Of a stretch of DNA of 64,000 nt, positions 37,663 to 46,097 are shown one piece after another (position 1 is the stretch's first letter; every line of letters begins with the position of its first letter). The position numbers and the translations under genes are program-made. The stretch comes from Thioclava electrotropha (lineage in GTDB: Bacteria; Pseudomonadota; Alphaproteobacteria; Rhodobacterales; Rhodobacteraceae). The notes under the pieces are model-generated. The model worked only from the letters and a program-made list of their open reading frames with translations. It was not told where the DNA came from and did not search any database. The DNA lies in assembly GCF_002085925.2 (NCBI RefSeq), contig NZ_CP053562.1, forward strand, positions 3,919,501-3,983,500. The letters run 5' to 3'.

Positions 37663-37697
37663 GCGCCCGCCCGAGGGGGCGGTCGGGCGCTGCCCGG
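37663..37697. repeat. Hairpin repeat in the rnc-era gap
   Basis: GCGCCCGCCC (37663-37672) pairs with GGTCGGGCGC (37681-37690), one mismatch. The right arm continues as TGCCCGGG, sharing 17 of 18 bases with the right arm of the 34.7-kb element. No gene lies in this 253-bp gap. Confidence 0.5.
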
Positions 37698-37726
37698 GCC
37701 GCTTCGCGGCTGATCCGGGCCGTGGC

Positions 37727-38419
37727 TTAGCCCTCGGCGCCGTCTTCCAGACGTTTCAGCAGCGTCTTCGCCGCCGTCATCTCGCCCTGACGTTTCGAGC
37801 CGGCCTTCGCCGTTTCGCGCGCACCGTTCTCCAACGTCACCTGCACGGTAAAATTGGGGGCGTGGTCGGGACCTTCGCGATGGATGATCTCGTAGCGCGG
37901 CGGCGGCAGGCCGCGGGCCTGCGCCCATTCCTGCAGCGCGGTTTTCGGGTCGCGCGCGTCTTCCTCGACGCTGTCGAGCCGGTCTTCCCAAAGCCGCAGG
38001 ATCAGCACCTTCGCCGCGTCGAACCCGCCATCGAGATAGACCGCGGCGATCACCGCCTCCATCGCGTCGCCCAGCAACGCCAGCTTGCGCCGCCCGCCGG
38101 TCATCATTTCGGACCGGCCGAGTTTGAGCACAGCGCCAAGGTCGATCTTGCGGGCGATATCGGCGCAGGCTTCCTTGCGCACGAGCGCGTTGAAGCGCGG
38201 CGCCATCTGGCCCTCGGAAGCCGCACGGTCGCCCAGGAACAAAGCCTCGGCCATCACGAGGCCCAGAACGCGGTCTCCCAGAAATTCCAGCCGCTGGTTG
38301 TCGGGCCGGGTCGGCGTGGAGATCGAACTATGTGTCAGCGCGCGCGCGAGCAGCTCGGGCCGTTTGAACTTGTGCCCGAGGCGCTGCTCGAATGCCTTGA
38401 TCTCCGCGCTTAGCTTCAA
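37727..38419 (-). CDS. rnc: Ribonuclease III
   Basis: Double-stranded RNA endonuclease of 230 residues, processing rRNA precursors and structured mRNAs. The catalytic signature [14 protein letters not shown] starts near residue 42; the second active-site block is [18 protein letters not shown]. The dsRNA-binding domain occupies the last 70 residues ([26 protein letters not shown]). The start overlaps the lepB stop by four bases (ATGA). Confidence 0.96.
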   Translation of the reverse strand: MKLSAEIKAFEQRLGHKFKRPELLARALTHSSISTPTRPDNQRLEFLGDRVLGLVMAEALFLGDRAASEGQMAPRFNALVRKEACADIARKIDLGAVLKLGRSEMMTGGRRKLALLGDAMEAVIAAVYLDGGFDAAKVLILRLWEDRLDSVEEDARDPKTALQEWAQARGLPPPRYEIIHREGPDHAPNFTVQVTLENGARETAKAGSKRQGEMTAAKTLLKRLEDGAEG

Positions 38420-39201
38420 TTGATCGCCTTGAAGAACCGATCCGGACGCCAGGTCCAGAAGTAGAACAGCGAACGACCCGCCGAGGAGAACATCACCCGG
38501 TCGGCCCGGCCGATCAGGTTCTCTTTCGGGACGAAGCCGAGACCGCCCACCGATTGCGGGAAGCGGCTGTCTTCGGAGTTGTCGCGGTTGTCGCCCATGA
38601 AGAAATACATGCCCTCGGGCACGGTGTAGACGGGCGTGTTGTCCACGGGGCCGTCATTGTTGATCTGCAGAATGTCATGCGTGACGCCATTGGGCAGCGT
38701 CTCGGCATAGCGTTTCTTGATGCAGGTATCGCCCATGCCGACCGGCGAGTTCGAGCAGCGCGGCAGCAGCCCCTGCGGACCCTGCGGCTGCATGACTTCC
38801 TCGAAATCGGGCTCGGGCTTCATCTCGACCGCCTTGCCGTTGATCTGCAGCACGCCGTTGATCATCTGGATCTTGTCGCCCGGCAGGCCGATCAGACGCT
38901 TGATGAAATCGACGTTCTTGGTCGGGTGACGGAACACCACGACGTCGCCGCGTTCGGGGTCGCTGGCCAGCAGGCGCCCGTCGAAGGGGCAGGCCGAGAA
39001 CGGGCAGGAGTAACGCGAATAGCCATAGGCCATCTTGTTCACGAAGAGGAAGTCGCCGATCAGCAGCGTGTCCTTCATCGAGCCGGAGGGAATCCAGAAG
39101 GGCTGGAAGAACAGCGTGCGGAACACCCCCGCGATCACCAGTGCCCAGACAATCGTCTTGATCGTGTCGAGGATACCGCCCTCGGCCTTGTTCTTCGCCA
39201 T
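38416..39201 (-). CDS. lepB: Signal peptidase I
   Basis: Inner-membrane leader peptidase of 261 residues, cleaving signal peptides from exported proteins. One membrane helix (about 12-32) is followed by the nucleophile S41 in [10 protein letters not shown]. The general-base Lys is in [12 protein letters not shown], and the domain IV block is [16 protein letters not shown] Cys-containing insert ([10 protein letters not shown]) and one near [15 protein letters not shown] are typical of alphaproteobacterial enzymes. It is coupled to rnc. Confidence 0.96.
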   Translation of the reverse strand: MAKNKAEGGILDTIKTIVWALVIAGVFRTLFFQPFWIPSGSMKDTLLIGDFLFVNKMAYGYSRYSCPFSACPFDGRLLASDPERGDVVVFRHPTKNVDFIKRLIGLPGDKIQMINGVLQINGKAVEMKPEPDFEEVMQPQGPQGLLPRCSNSPVGMGDTCIKKRYAETLPNGVTHDILQINNDGPVDNTPVYTVPEGMYFFMGDNRDNSEDSRFPQSVGGLGFVPKENLIGRADRVMFSSAGRSLFYFWTWRPDRFFKAIN

Positions 39202-39257
39202 TATCTCTTACCCTGCCTCAAAATTCCTTGGCCTCAATACGCGGCCTCGCGCCCGAG

Positions 39258-39659
39258 TCAAGAAAGCTTGCGGGCCTCGATCACGACGAAGGCCTGCGCC
39301 CAGGGGTGGTCATCGGTCAGCGTCACATGGATGACGGACTCGTAACCCTCTGGTGTCATTTCCTTAAGCCGGTCCGCCGCCCAGCCCGTGACCTGCATCA
39401 CCGGCTGTCCCGTTGGCAGATTCGTGACCGCCATATCCTTCCATGCGATGCCCATGCGCAACCCGGTTCCAAGCGCTTTGGAACAGGCCTCCTTCGCCGC
39501 CCAGCGCTTGGCATAGGTGCCCGCCACATCCTTGCGTCGCTCGGCCTTGCGCTGCTCGGTCTCGGTGAAGACGCGATTGCGGAAGCGGTCGCCGAAGCGG
39601 TCGAGCGTGCGCTCGATCCGCTCGATATTCGCGAGATCGGTGCCGATGCCGAGGATCAT
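39258..39659 (-). CDS. acpS: Holo-[acyl-carrier-protein] synthase
   Basis: Phosphopantetheinyl transferase of 133 residues, attaching the prosthetic arm to acyl carrier protein. It begins [15 protein letters not shown] with metal-binding D8, and has [15 protein letters not shown], whose Glu binds the second magnesium site. Six bases separate it from pdxJ upstream, and lepB follows after 56 bases, so pdxJ-acpS-lepB-rnc look like one transcript. Confidence 0.95.
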   Translation of the reverse strand: MILGIGTDLANIERIERTLDRFGDRFRNRVFTETEQRKAERRKDVAGTYAKRWAAKEACSKALGTGLRMGIAWKDMAVTNLPTGQPVMQVTGWAADRLKEMTPEGYESVIHVTLTDDHPWAQAFVVIEARKLS

Positions 39660-39665
39660 GCCGCC

Positions 39666-40409
39666 TCAGCCCCGCGCCGCATCCATCAGCTTGCGCATAT
39701 GCACGATCGCGGGACCGAGCCCCACGAAGATCGCCTCTGAGATCAGGAAATGGCCGATGTTCAACTCGCGGATCTGCTTCATCTCGGCGATCGGCTCGAC
39801 CGTCTCATAGGTAAGACCGTGGCCCGCATGCACCTCCAGCCCGAGGCTGTCGGCATAGGCCGCCCCTGCTTTCAGCGCCTCCAGCTCGGCATCGCGGGCG
39901 GCGAAATCGCCCGCGTAATGCATGTCGCAGAAATGGCCCGTATGCAGCTCGATCACCTGCGCGCCGATCTTGGCGGAGGCTTCGATCTGCGCCGGGTCGT
40001 GGCCGATGAACATCGACACGCGGATGCCCGCCTCGACGAGCGGCCCCACGTAATCGGTCAGCCGCGACAGATCGCCCGCGACGTCGAGACCGCCTTCGGT
40101 CGTCACCTCTTCGCGCTTTTCCGGCACGATGCAGCAGGCATGGGGCAGATGACGCAGCGCGATCTCCTGCATCTCCGGCGTCGCGGCCATCTCGAAATTC
40201 AGCGGGATGTCGATGCCGCTGCGCAGCGCATCGATATCGGCGTCACGGATATGACGACGGTCTTCGCGCAGATGCGCGGTGATTCCGTCGGCCCCGGCCT
40301 GTTCGGCCAGACGCGCGGCGCGCAGCGGGTCGGGATAGGCCGAGCCGCGGGCATTCCGCACGGTGGCCACGTGATCGATATTCACACCAAGGCGCAAAGG
40401 TTTGGGCAT
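39666..40409 (-). CDS. pdxJ: Pyridoxine 5'-phosphate synthase
   Basis: Vitamin B6 enzyme of 247 residues. It condenses 3-amino-2-oxopropyl phosphate with deoxyxylulose 5-phosphate. Conserved blocks are [42 protein letters not shown] and ELHTGHFC, plus GHGLTYETV near the C-terminus. It is the first gene of the pdxJ-acpS-lepB-rnc-era cluster, with a perfect palindrome in the gap upstream. Confidence 0.96.
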   Translation of the reverse strand: MPKPLRLGVNIDHVATVRNARGSAYPDPLRAARLAEQAGADGITAHLREDRRHIRDADIDALRSGIDIPLNFEMAATPEMQEIALRHLPHACCIVPEKREEVTTEGGLDVAGDLSRLTDYVGPLVEAGIRVSMFIGHDPAQIEASAKIGAQVIELHTGHFCDMHYAGDFAARDAELEALKAGAAYADSLGLEVHAGHGLTYETVEPIAEMKQIRELNIGHFLISEAIFVGLGPAIVHMRKLMDAARG

Positions 40410-40441
40410 CGGGCTCTCCGCAATAAGTCTCGCAGGAGTAT

Positions 40442-40457
40442 GCCTGCGCGCGCAGGC
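40442..40457. repeat. Perfect 16-bp palindrome between rluA-like gene and pdxJ
   Basis: GCCTGCGCGCGCAGGC is self-complementary and lies 29 bases after the rluA stop and 33 bases before pdxJ, both on the minus strand. No T tract follows, so it could be an operator or a weak terminator. Confidence 0.4.
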
Positions 40458-40485
40458 GGGGAAAAGACCTGCGATTGTATCGGTT

Positions 40486-41133
40486 TCAGAACGGGACCGG
40501 CGCGGTGAAGGTCATATGCATGCCGCCATCTGGATGCCGAAAGCGCAGGGTTTCGGCATGGAGCATCAGGCGCTCGAACGCCTGCGCCGGGCCTTCGGCA
40601 TACAGCGGATCGCCGAGGATCGGGTGGCCAAGTTCGGCCATATGCACCCGCAGCTGGTGGCTTCGCCCGGTGATCGGCATCAGCCGCACCCGCGTCGTGC
40701 CGTCCTCATGGCGCATCACCCGCCAGTCGGTCTGAGCGGGGCGGCCGTTCTCGTGATCGACATGCTGGCGCGGACGGTTCGGCCAGTCGACACACAGCGG
40801 CAGATCGACCCGGCCTTCCTTCTCGGCCAGTTCCCCCCAGAGCCGCGCCTGATAGGCTTTCTTGGTCTGGCGCTTCTCGAATTGCAGACCGAGATGGCGC
40901 TGCGCATGGGGCGTCAGCGCGAAGACCATAACGCCCGAGGTATCGGTATCGAGCCGGTGGACCAGCAACACCTCGGGGTAAATCCCCCGCAGCCGCGCAA
41001 TCAGGCAATCGGCCTTGTCCGGCCCCTTGCCGGGCACGGACAGCAGCCCCGCCTGCTTGTCGACCACGAGGATTTCGTGATCGGCATGAAGGATGCGCGG
41101 GGCCTCCTGCGGAGGGTCATAGACGTAACTCAT
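40486..41133 (-). CDS. RluA-family pseudouridine synthase
   Basis: RNA modification enzyme of 215 residues. It isomerises uridine in 23S rRNA and/or tRNA. The catalytic Asp is D62 in [15 protein letters not shown]; the C-terminal [18 protein letters not shown] and [12 protein letters not shown] are family signatures. The short length without an S4 domain points to the RluA type. The ATG at 41133 is taken; a start at 41169 would add 12 residues. It is the last gene of the thiolase-msrC-GFA-rluA string. Confidence 0.9.
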   Translation of the reverse strand: MSYVYDPPQEAPRILHADHEILVVDKQAGLLSVPGKGPDKADCLIARLRGIYPEVLLVHRLDTDTSGVMVFALTPHAQRHLGLQFEKRQTKKAYQARLWGELAEKEGRVDLPLCVDWPNRPRQHVDHENGRPAQTDWRVMRHEDGTTRVRLMPITGRSHQLRVHMAELGHPILGDPLYAEGPAQAFERLMLHAETLRFRHPDGGMHMTFTAPVPF

Positions 41134-41172
41134 GCGCTGCGAGATGCACTGCGCCGCCTGTCGGGTCAAGCC

Positions 41173-41553
41173 TCAGGGCGATTGCGGCGGCCCCGGCTCG
41201 ATCTCGTAGTAATCGCCCTTATCGGCCACGAAGATATGCTCCGCCATCGAAAGCCCCGTCGGCAGATCGAGCGTACCCGCCGCGATCGAGATCCGCCCCT
41301 CACCGTCCAGCCGCCAGAACACAGAGCTGCCGCAGACCGCGCAAAAGCCCCGCTCCGCCGTCTCTGACGAACGATACCAGCGCAGCCCGTCGCGGTTGAT
41401 CAGCACAAGCTGATGGTCATCGATCTGCGACGAGGCCCAGATATGGCCGGACGTCTTGCGGCATTGGCTGCAATGGCACGCCAGCACGGGCCGCATGTCG
41501 CCCTCGATCTCGTAGCTGACCGCCCCGCACAGGCACGCGCCGGTATGTTTCAT
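41173..41553 (-). CDS. GFA (Mss4-like) zinc-binding family protein
   Basis: A 126-residue protein of the glutathione-dependent formaldehyde-activating (GFA) family. Zinc ligands are visible in TGACLCGAVSYEIEG, CHCSQCRKTSGH and GFCAVCGSSVFWR, the standard Cys pattern. Formaldehyde-glutathione condensation was described for Gfa of Paracoccus, but most homologues lack known activity. The start MKHTGACLCGA follows msrC by eight bases. It is part of the thiolase operon. Confidence 0.88.
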   Translation of the reverse strand: MKHTGACLCGAVSYEIEGDMRPVLACHCSQCRKTSGHIWASSQIDDHQLVLINRDGLRWYRSSETAERGFCAVCGSSVFWRLDGEGRISIAAGTLDLPTGLSMAEHIFVADKGDYYEIEPGPPQSP

Positions 41554-41560
41554 CGCTTCC

Positions 41561-42013
41561 TCACAAATGGCCGAACACATCTTTCAGGATCGCTTCCAGC
41601 GCCTTTGCGTCGGCCTCAGTAAACGCATCGGGCTGGTCGCTGTCGATATCGAGCACCGCGATGATACCACGCTGCGCATGGACCGGGATCACCAGTTCCG
41701 AGCGGGTGGAGCTGGCGCAGGCGATATGGCCCGGGAAGGCCTCGACATCGGGCACGAGCTGCGTCGCGCCTTCGCGCGCCGCCGCCCCGCAGACCCCGCG
41801 CGAAAACGGGATCACGAGGCAGCCATGCCCACCCTGATAGGGGCCGATCTTCATCAGTTCCGGTTCGGTGACCCGGTAGAACCCGGTCCAGTCGAAGCGG
41901 TCATCCGCATGATGGATTTCGCAGGCCAGCGTCGCCATCAGCGCGACCTCGTCGGTTTCGCCCTCGGTCAGCGCGGCGATGCGTTTCGCCAGATCGTCGT
42001 AATCCACGCTCAT
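41561..42013 (-). CDS. msrC: Free methionine-(R)-sulfoxide reductase (GAF domain)
   Basis: GAF-fold reductase of 150 residues that repairs free methionine-R-sulfoxide. The three catalytic cysteines fall at C65 (GGHGCLVIP), C75 (RGVCGAA) and C99 (HIACASSTRSELVIP). Their spacing (10 and 24 residues) equals that of the characterised E. coli enzyme. The start overlaps the thiolase stop by four bases (ATGA), so the two are translated together. Confidence 0.92.
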   Translation of the reverse strand: MSVDYDDLAKRIAALTEGETDEVALMATLACEIHHADDRFDWTGFYRVTEPELMKIGPYQGGHGCLVIPFSRGVCGAAAREGATQLVPDVEAFPGHIACASSTRSELVIPVHAQRGIIAVLDIDSDQPDAFTEADAKALEAILKDVFGHL

Positions 42014-43188
42014 ACCCGTTCGATCGCGATGGCCGTGCCCTCGCCCCCACCGATGCAGATCGCGGCCACGCCGCGCTTGAGATCAGCCTTTTCCAGCGCA
42101 TTGAGCAGAGTCACGATGATCCGCGCACCCGACGCGCCGATCGGATGGCCAAGCGCACAGGCGCCGCCATTCACATTCACCTTGTGATGCGAGATGCCCA
42201 GCTTGTGCATGAAGGCCATCGGCACGACCGCGAAGGCCTCGTTGACCTCCCACAGATCGACGTCATCGACCGTCCAGCCAAGCTTTTTCAGGAGCTTCTC
42301 CGCCGCCGGGACCGGCGCCGTCGGGAAATCGGCGGGCGCCTGCGCATGGCTCGCATGACCCAGAATGCGGGCGCGGATCGGCAGGCCCTCGGCCTTCGCC
42401 GCAGCTTCTGACGCCAGCACCAGCGCCGCCGCCCCGTCCGAGATCGAGGACGAATTCGCCGCCGTCACCGTGCCGTCCTTGCGGAAGGCGGGCTTGAGAT
42501 GCGGGATCTTGTCGGGGCGCGCATTGCCCGGCTGCTCGTCGATCGCGACCACGGTCTCGCCCTTGCGGGTTTTCACGGTCACCGGCGCGATCTCGTCGGC
42601 GAAGGCCCCGGATTTCTCCGCTGCAACGGCCCGGTTCAGCGACGCCATCGCGTAATCGTCCTGCGCCTCACGCGTGAACTGGAACGCCTGCGCACAATCC
42701 TCGGCAAAGGTGCCCATCAGCCGCCCCTTGTCATAGGCATCCTCCAGCCCGTCGAGGAACATGTGATCGAGCGCCTGAGCATGCCCGAGCCGCGCCCCTG
42801 CGCGCATCTTCGGCAGCATGTAGGGCGCGTTGGTCATGCTCTCCATGCCGCCCGCGACCATCACCCCGGTCTGGCCGAGCGCGATCTGGTCATAGGCCAC
42901 CATCGCCGCTTTCATGCCCGAGCCGCACATCTTGTTCAGCGTCGTCGCGGGCACCTCCTCGCCAAGGCCCGCCGCGAAGCCTGCCTGCCGCGCGGGCGCC
43001 TGCCCCTGACCTGCGGGCAGCACGCAGCCCATCAGAACTTCCTCGATCCGCGCAGGCGCGACGCCCGCACCTTCCATAGCCGCCTTGATGGCGGTCCCGC
43101 CCAGTTCCGACGCAGGCACACCTGCAAACACGCCCTGCATTCCGCCCATCGGCGTGCGCGAGGCTCCGACGATCACCACGTTTTCCAT
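42010..43188 (-). CDS. Acetyl-CoA C-acetyltransferase (thiolase)
   Basis: Thiolase of 392 residues, condensing two acetyl-CoA to acetoacetyl-CoA or running in reverse. Catalytic C88 is in LNKMCGSGMKA. The second conserved His is in NVNGGACALGHPIGASGAR, and the C-terminal Cys in ICIGGGEGTAIA. The ATG at 43188 follows a TGGAGGGTATC site; a longer reading adds 15 unsupported residues. With hbd it could feed polyhydroxybutyrate or the ethylmalonyl-CoA pathway. It is the head gene of a four-gene operon with msrC, GFA and rluA. Confidence 0.94.
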   Translation of the reverse strand: MENVVIVGASRTPMGGMQGVFAGVPASELGGTAIKAAMEGAGVAPARIEEVLMGCVLPAGQGQAPARQAGFAAGLGEEVPATTLNKMCGSGMKAAMVAYDQIALGQTGVMVAGGMESMTNAPYMLPKMRAGARLGHAQALDHMFLDGLEDAYDKGRLMGTFAEDCAQAFQFTREAQDDYAMASLNRAVAAEKSGAFADEIAPVTVKTRKGETVVAIDEQPGNARPDKIPHLKPAFRKDGTVTAANSSSISDGAAALVLASEAAAKAEGLPIRARILGHASHAQAPADFPTAPVPAAEKLLKKLGWTVDDVDLWEVNEAFAVVPMAFMHKLGISHHKVNVNGGACALGHPIGASGARIIVTLLNALEKADLKRGVAAICIGGGEGTAIAIERV

Positions 43189-43275
43189 GATACCCTCCAA
43201 AATTCTGTCCCACGGATACCGAATGGTAAGCATTGCCGTCTAGCCTTCCCGTCAGATCAACCGTGGGAGTCGGAC

Positions 43276-43620
43276 ATGAACCTCACTGCCGAAGCGCTGG
43301 AAGGCGCGCTTGTCGTCCATCTGGCCGAGGCGCGGCTGGATGCTGCCATCGCGATCCGGTTCAAGGAAAGAATGCGCGATGTGACCGTGCAACCGGCGGC
43401 GCGGGTGCTGCTGGACCTCTCGAAGGTGGAGTTTCTCGACAGTTCGGGCCTCGGCGCGGTGGTGGCGGTGATGAAATCGCTCGCGCCAACCCGACAGCTG
43501 GAGCTTTGCGGGCTGACGCCGAATGTCGCGAAGGTTTTTCGCCTGACCCGGATGGATTCGGTGCTGCCGATCCACGCCGACATCGAAGCCGCGCTGGGGG
43601 AGGGGCGGAAATATGCGTAA
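43276..43620 (+). CDS. STAS-domain anti-sigma factor antagonist (RsbV/SpoIIAA-like)
   Basis: A 114-residue STAS protein. The phosphorylatable serine is S56 or S57 in EFLDSSGLGAVVAV, the classic SpoIIAA/RsbV motif. The gene overlaps the downstream HATPase gene by eight bases, so the two form a kinase/antagonist partner-switch pair. A GGGAG site precedes the start. No sigma factor or PP2C phosphatase is in the window, so the controlled output (sigma factor, diguanylate cyclase or polysaccharide pathway) is unknown. Confidence 0.9.
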   Translation: MNLTAEALEGALVVHLAEARLDAAIAIRFKERMRDVTVQPAARVLLDLSKVEFLDSSGLGAVVAVMKSLAPTRQLELCGLTPNVAKVFRLTRMDSVLPIHADIEAALGEGRKYA

Positions 43621-44128
43621 GCGTGTCAGACCGAAATCGCCGCCCAGCACCGCGCGCCCAAGCCCGCACCCGCAGCAGGCGGAAGTGCGGGTCTTCAACC
43701 TCAGCTTCGCGGCGACGCCGATCGCGGTGCGCGACGCGCTGCGGGCAGCCGTGGCGCGTTTCATCCGTCTGATGACCGAGGAAGAGGCCGGGACGCTCGA
43801 ATTGATTCTCGCGGAGATCCTCAACAACATCGTCGAGCATGGCTACGGCGATAGCGGCAAAGGGACGATCTCGCTCTCCATCGCGCGCGACGGTAAGGGG
43901 CTCACCTGCTCGGTCAGCGACGACGGGGTCGCACTGCCTCCGGCCTGCCTCGATCTGGAAGACCGCGACCCGGAGCGGCCCGACCCAAGCAGCCTGCCCG
44001 AAGGTGGTTTCGGCTGGTTCCTGATCCGCGATCTGGCGACCGATCTGGGCTATCACCGCGAGGAGGGGCGCAATCTGCTCGCCTTCCGCATGCCGCTAGA
44101 CCCGATCGAGATGCGACAGGCGGGATAG
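43613..44128 (+). CDS. HATPase-family anti-sigma/serine kinase (RsbW-like)
   Basis: A 171-residue GHKL ATPase partner of the STAS protein. The N-box is ELILAEILNNIVEHGYGD (about 64-81). The G1 box is VSDDGVALPP and the G2-like turn is EGGFGWFLIRDLA. The first 22 residues are basic and Pro-rich, outside the fold. It would phosphorylate the neighbouring STAS protein and release its bound target on dephosphorylation. A GGAGGGG site overlaps the end of the STAS gene. Convergent with hspQ. Confidence 0.88.
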   Translation: MRKRVRPKSPPSTARPSPHPQQAEVRVFNLSFAATPIAVRDALRAAVARFIRLMTEEEAGTLELILAEILNNIVEHGYGDSGKGTISLSIARDGKGLTCSVSDDGVALPPACLDLEDRDPERPDPSSLPEGGFGWFLIRDLATDLGYHREEGRNLLAFRMPLDPIEMRQAG

Positions 44129-44171
44129 GCCCCCTGCCCGACCCGCGGCCTTGCACCATGGGAGGCGCGGT

Positions 44172-44498
44172 TCAGTTCAGTTGGAATTGCAGCCGGTAGG
44201 AGCCATTGCCGAATTCGCCGAAGAGGTCCTCGAGATCGGGATGGCTTACCGGCTCGCCGGAGAAATCCGCGACGAGGTTCTGCTCGGACACATAGGCCAC
44301 GTAATAGCTTTCGTCGTTCTCGGCGAGCAGGTGGTAATAGGGCTGATCCTTGGACGGGCGCGACTCCTCGGGAATCGCGTCATACCACTCCTGCGAGTTG
44401 GAGAAGATCGCATCGACATCGAACACCACCCCGCGGAACGGGTGGTTGCGATGCCGCACCACTTGGCCGATGTGATATTTCGCGTGCGTGGTATGCAT
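44172..44498 (-). CDS. hspQ: Heat shock protein HspQ
   Basis: A 108-residue HspQ/YccV protein that binds hemimethylated DNA and acts as a specificity enhancer for Lon protease in enterobacteria. The family blocks are KYHIGQVVRHRNHPFRGVVFD, shown here in part as YHIGQVVRHR and FRGVVFDVD, then QPYYHLLAEND and YVAYVSEQNL. The ATG at 44498 has an AGGA site five bases upstream; an ATG at 44510 would add four residues. A Lon N-domain protein lies 9 kb away. Confidence 0.88.
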   Translation of the reverse strand: MHTTHAKYHIGQVVRHRNHPFRGVVFDVDAIFSNSQEWYDAIPEESRPSKDQPYYHLLAENDESYYVAYVSEQNLVADFSGEPVSHPDLEDLFGEFGNGSYRLQFQLN

Positions 44499-44688
44499 AT
44501 CTATCCTCATACCTCAATTCTAATTCGTGAAACCGCTCAGGTCCACGTTTTCGCCTCATTTCCGCCGGAAACAGATTGTCCGATTCGTCGCGACAGTCCG
44601 CTGATCCTGTGCGTTTCCCGGTTTTCGAACGGGCCAATTACGCATAGACTGACAAAAAACAAGGCCGTCAGAGCAAAGAAGAGCAGCT

Positions 44689-45267
44689 ATGAAGAAATAC
44701 CTCGCCCTCGGCGTAGTGCTTGCGGTGGCCGCCTGCGGAGGCGGACCGTCCAAGCCCCCGCGTAATCTTGATGACGCCTGCGCGATCATCAAAGAACGCC
44801 CGCAATACTTCAACGCCATGCGCCGGACGGAGGCCCGCTGGGGCGTTCCGGTCGCCGTGCAGATGGCCACGATCCACCAGGAAAGCAAGTTCGACGGCAA
44901 TGCGAAGACGCCGCAGCGCTTCGCGCTCGGGATCATCCCACTGGGCCGTCAAAGCTCCGCCTATGGCTACAGCCAAGCCCTAGACGGCACCTGGGATGAG
45001 TATCGCGAAGACACCCATCGCTTCGGTGCAAGGCGCAATCGCATCGCCGACGCCACCGATTTCATGGGTTGGTACATGGACGGCACGCAGAAGAAGCTCG
45101 GCATCTCCAAGGCCGACGCGCGCAACCAGTATCTGGCCTATCACGAAGGGCGCGGCGGCTACTCGCGCGGGTCACACCGGTCGAAATCCTGGCTTCTTGC
45201 CGTCGCCAACCGTGTCGCATCCCGCGCGCAGATGTATCAGATTCAACTGCAATCCTGCCGGCGCTGA
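44689..45267 (+). CDS. Lytic transglycosylase-like lipoprotein
   Basis: A 192-residue exported lipoprotein with a signal peptide ending at lipid-anchor C16 (AVAAC). The SLT-like domain has catalytic E65 in MATIHQESKFDG, followed by YGYSQALDGTWDEYR and the C-terminal YLAYHEGRGGYSRGSH, typical of transglycosylase-fold proteins. It probably cleaves peptidoglycan glycan strands from the outer membrane. It is convergent with lolA; a perfect hairpin spans both stop codons. Confidence 0.88.
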   Translation: MKKYLALGVVLAVAACGGGPSKPPRNLDDACAIIKERPQYFNAMRRTEARWGVPVAVQMATIHQESKFDGNAKTPQRFALGIIPLGRQSSAYGYSQALDGTWDEYREDTHRFGARRNRIADATDFMGWYMDGTQKKLGISKADARNQYLAYHEGRGGYSRGSHRSKSWLLAVANRVASRAQMYQIQLQSCRR

Positions 45268-45280
45268 GCAATCAGCGCCG
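45259..45280. terminator. Bidirectional hairpin across two convergent stop codons
   Basis: CGGCGCTGA (45259-45267) and TCAGCGCCG (45272-45280) pair perfectly around GCAA. The arms contain the TGA of the transglycosylase gene and the TGA (as TCA) of lolA. No T tract, so termination strength is unclear. Confidence 0.5.
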
Positions 45281-45868
45281 CTGGGCCAATGCCTGATCGA
45301 TGGAGAACATCGACGTGGCGAAGTTGCCGCCCTTTTGCAGGTTGTTCAGGATCGTCGTGGTCTTCTCGCCCGACTGGTTGGTGATCACCCATTGGCGCAG
45401 CTCGACCGGCCCGTCGGTGAAGACCAGCTGAATATTCCCGTATTCAGGATGCTGCGGATCCTGTGCGGTCACGATCGTCTTCGGCCCGTCCGTCGTGTAG
45501 CCGACGACCATGCCGTTGCGATTCAGGTCGATATTGCGCCCGAGGATCAGGTTCAGCGGCGTCTTCACCAGCGGATATTGCTCCGGCGGCTGGTTCGATT
45601 TCGGATCGAACACCGCGACCCGGTTGGCCGAGGCCAGCACGAGCGTCTTGTCGTTATTGTACTGAAAGCGCGCCCGACCGGGCCGCTTGATGAACAGCTT
45701 GCCGGTCGAGATCGACCCGTCCGAGTTGACCTGCGTGAAATCCGCCGAGGCGGAGGTCAGCGAGTTCAGATAGGACGATATCTGATTCAACGAGACTTTC
45801 CCGGCCGAGGCCGGAAGGGCGAGCGCCAGCGTGAAGATCGCGGCGAGCAGGATGCGGATCTGTTTCAT
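45272..45868 (-). CDS. lolA: Outer-membrane lipoprotein carrier protein LolA
   Basis: Periplasmic chaperone of 198 residues carrying lipoproteins from LolCDE to the outer membrane. The signal peptide ends near residue 22 (PASA-G). The mature part has ISSYLNSLTSASADFTQV, a start typical of LolA, then GKLFIKRPGRARFQYN and DPKSNQPPEQYPL. The ATG at 45868 is used; an upstream Met lacks a ribosome site. ftsK lies upstream on the same strand, an order common in Rhodobacterales. Confidence 0.93.
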   Translation of the reverse strand: MKQIRILLAAIFTLALALPASAGKVSLNQISSYLNSLTSASADFTQVNSDGSISTGKLFIKRPGRARFQYNNDKTLVLASANRVAVFDPKSNQPPEQYPLVKTPLNLILGRNIDLNRNGMVVGYTTDGPKTIVTAQDPQHPEYGNIQLVFTDGPVELRQWVITNQSGEKTTTILNNLQKGGNFATSMFSIDQALAQRR

Positions 45869-46047
45869 GACCATAGATTTAGGCACTCCTTGCGAAAGCG
45901 GAAGTCCCGCCGTAACGCGCCAATCGCGCTGCGGGTCCGTCTTGAGCGCATTTGCGCCTAACAGGGGATGTCATTCAATAACAGCGCCCCCGTATCGGAT
46001 CACGGCGCCCGGCGGTCGTCCCGAGTAAGGGGCCCCTGAAACGCAAA

Positions 46048-46074
46048 GCGCCCCGAGGTATTCCCCGGGGCGCG
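46048..46074 (-). terminator. Terminator after ftsK
   Basis: On the minus strand CGCCCCGGGGAATACCTCGGGGCG forms a stem around ATAC, followed by CTTTGCGTTT. It lies 24 bases past the ftsK stop and separates ftsK from lolA. Confidence 0.7.
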
Positions 46075-46097
46075 TCGCATTTCTGATTGTGACCGGC

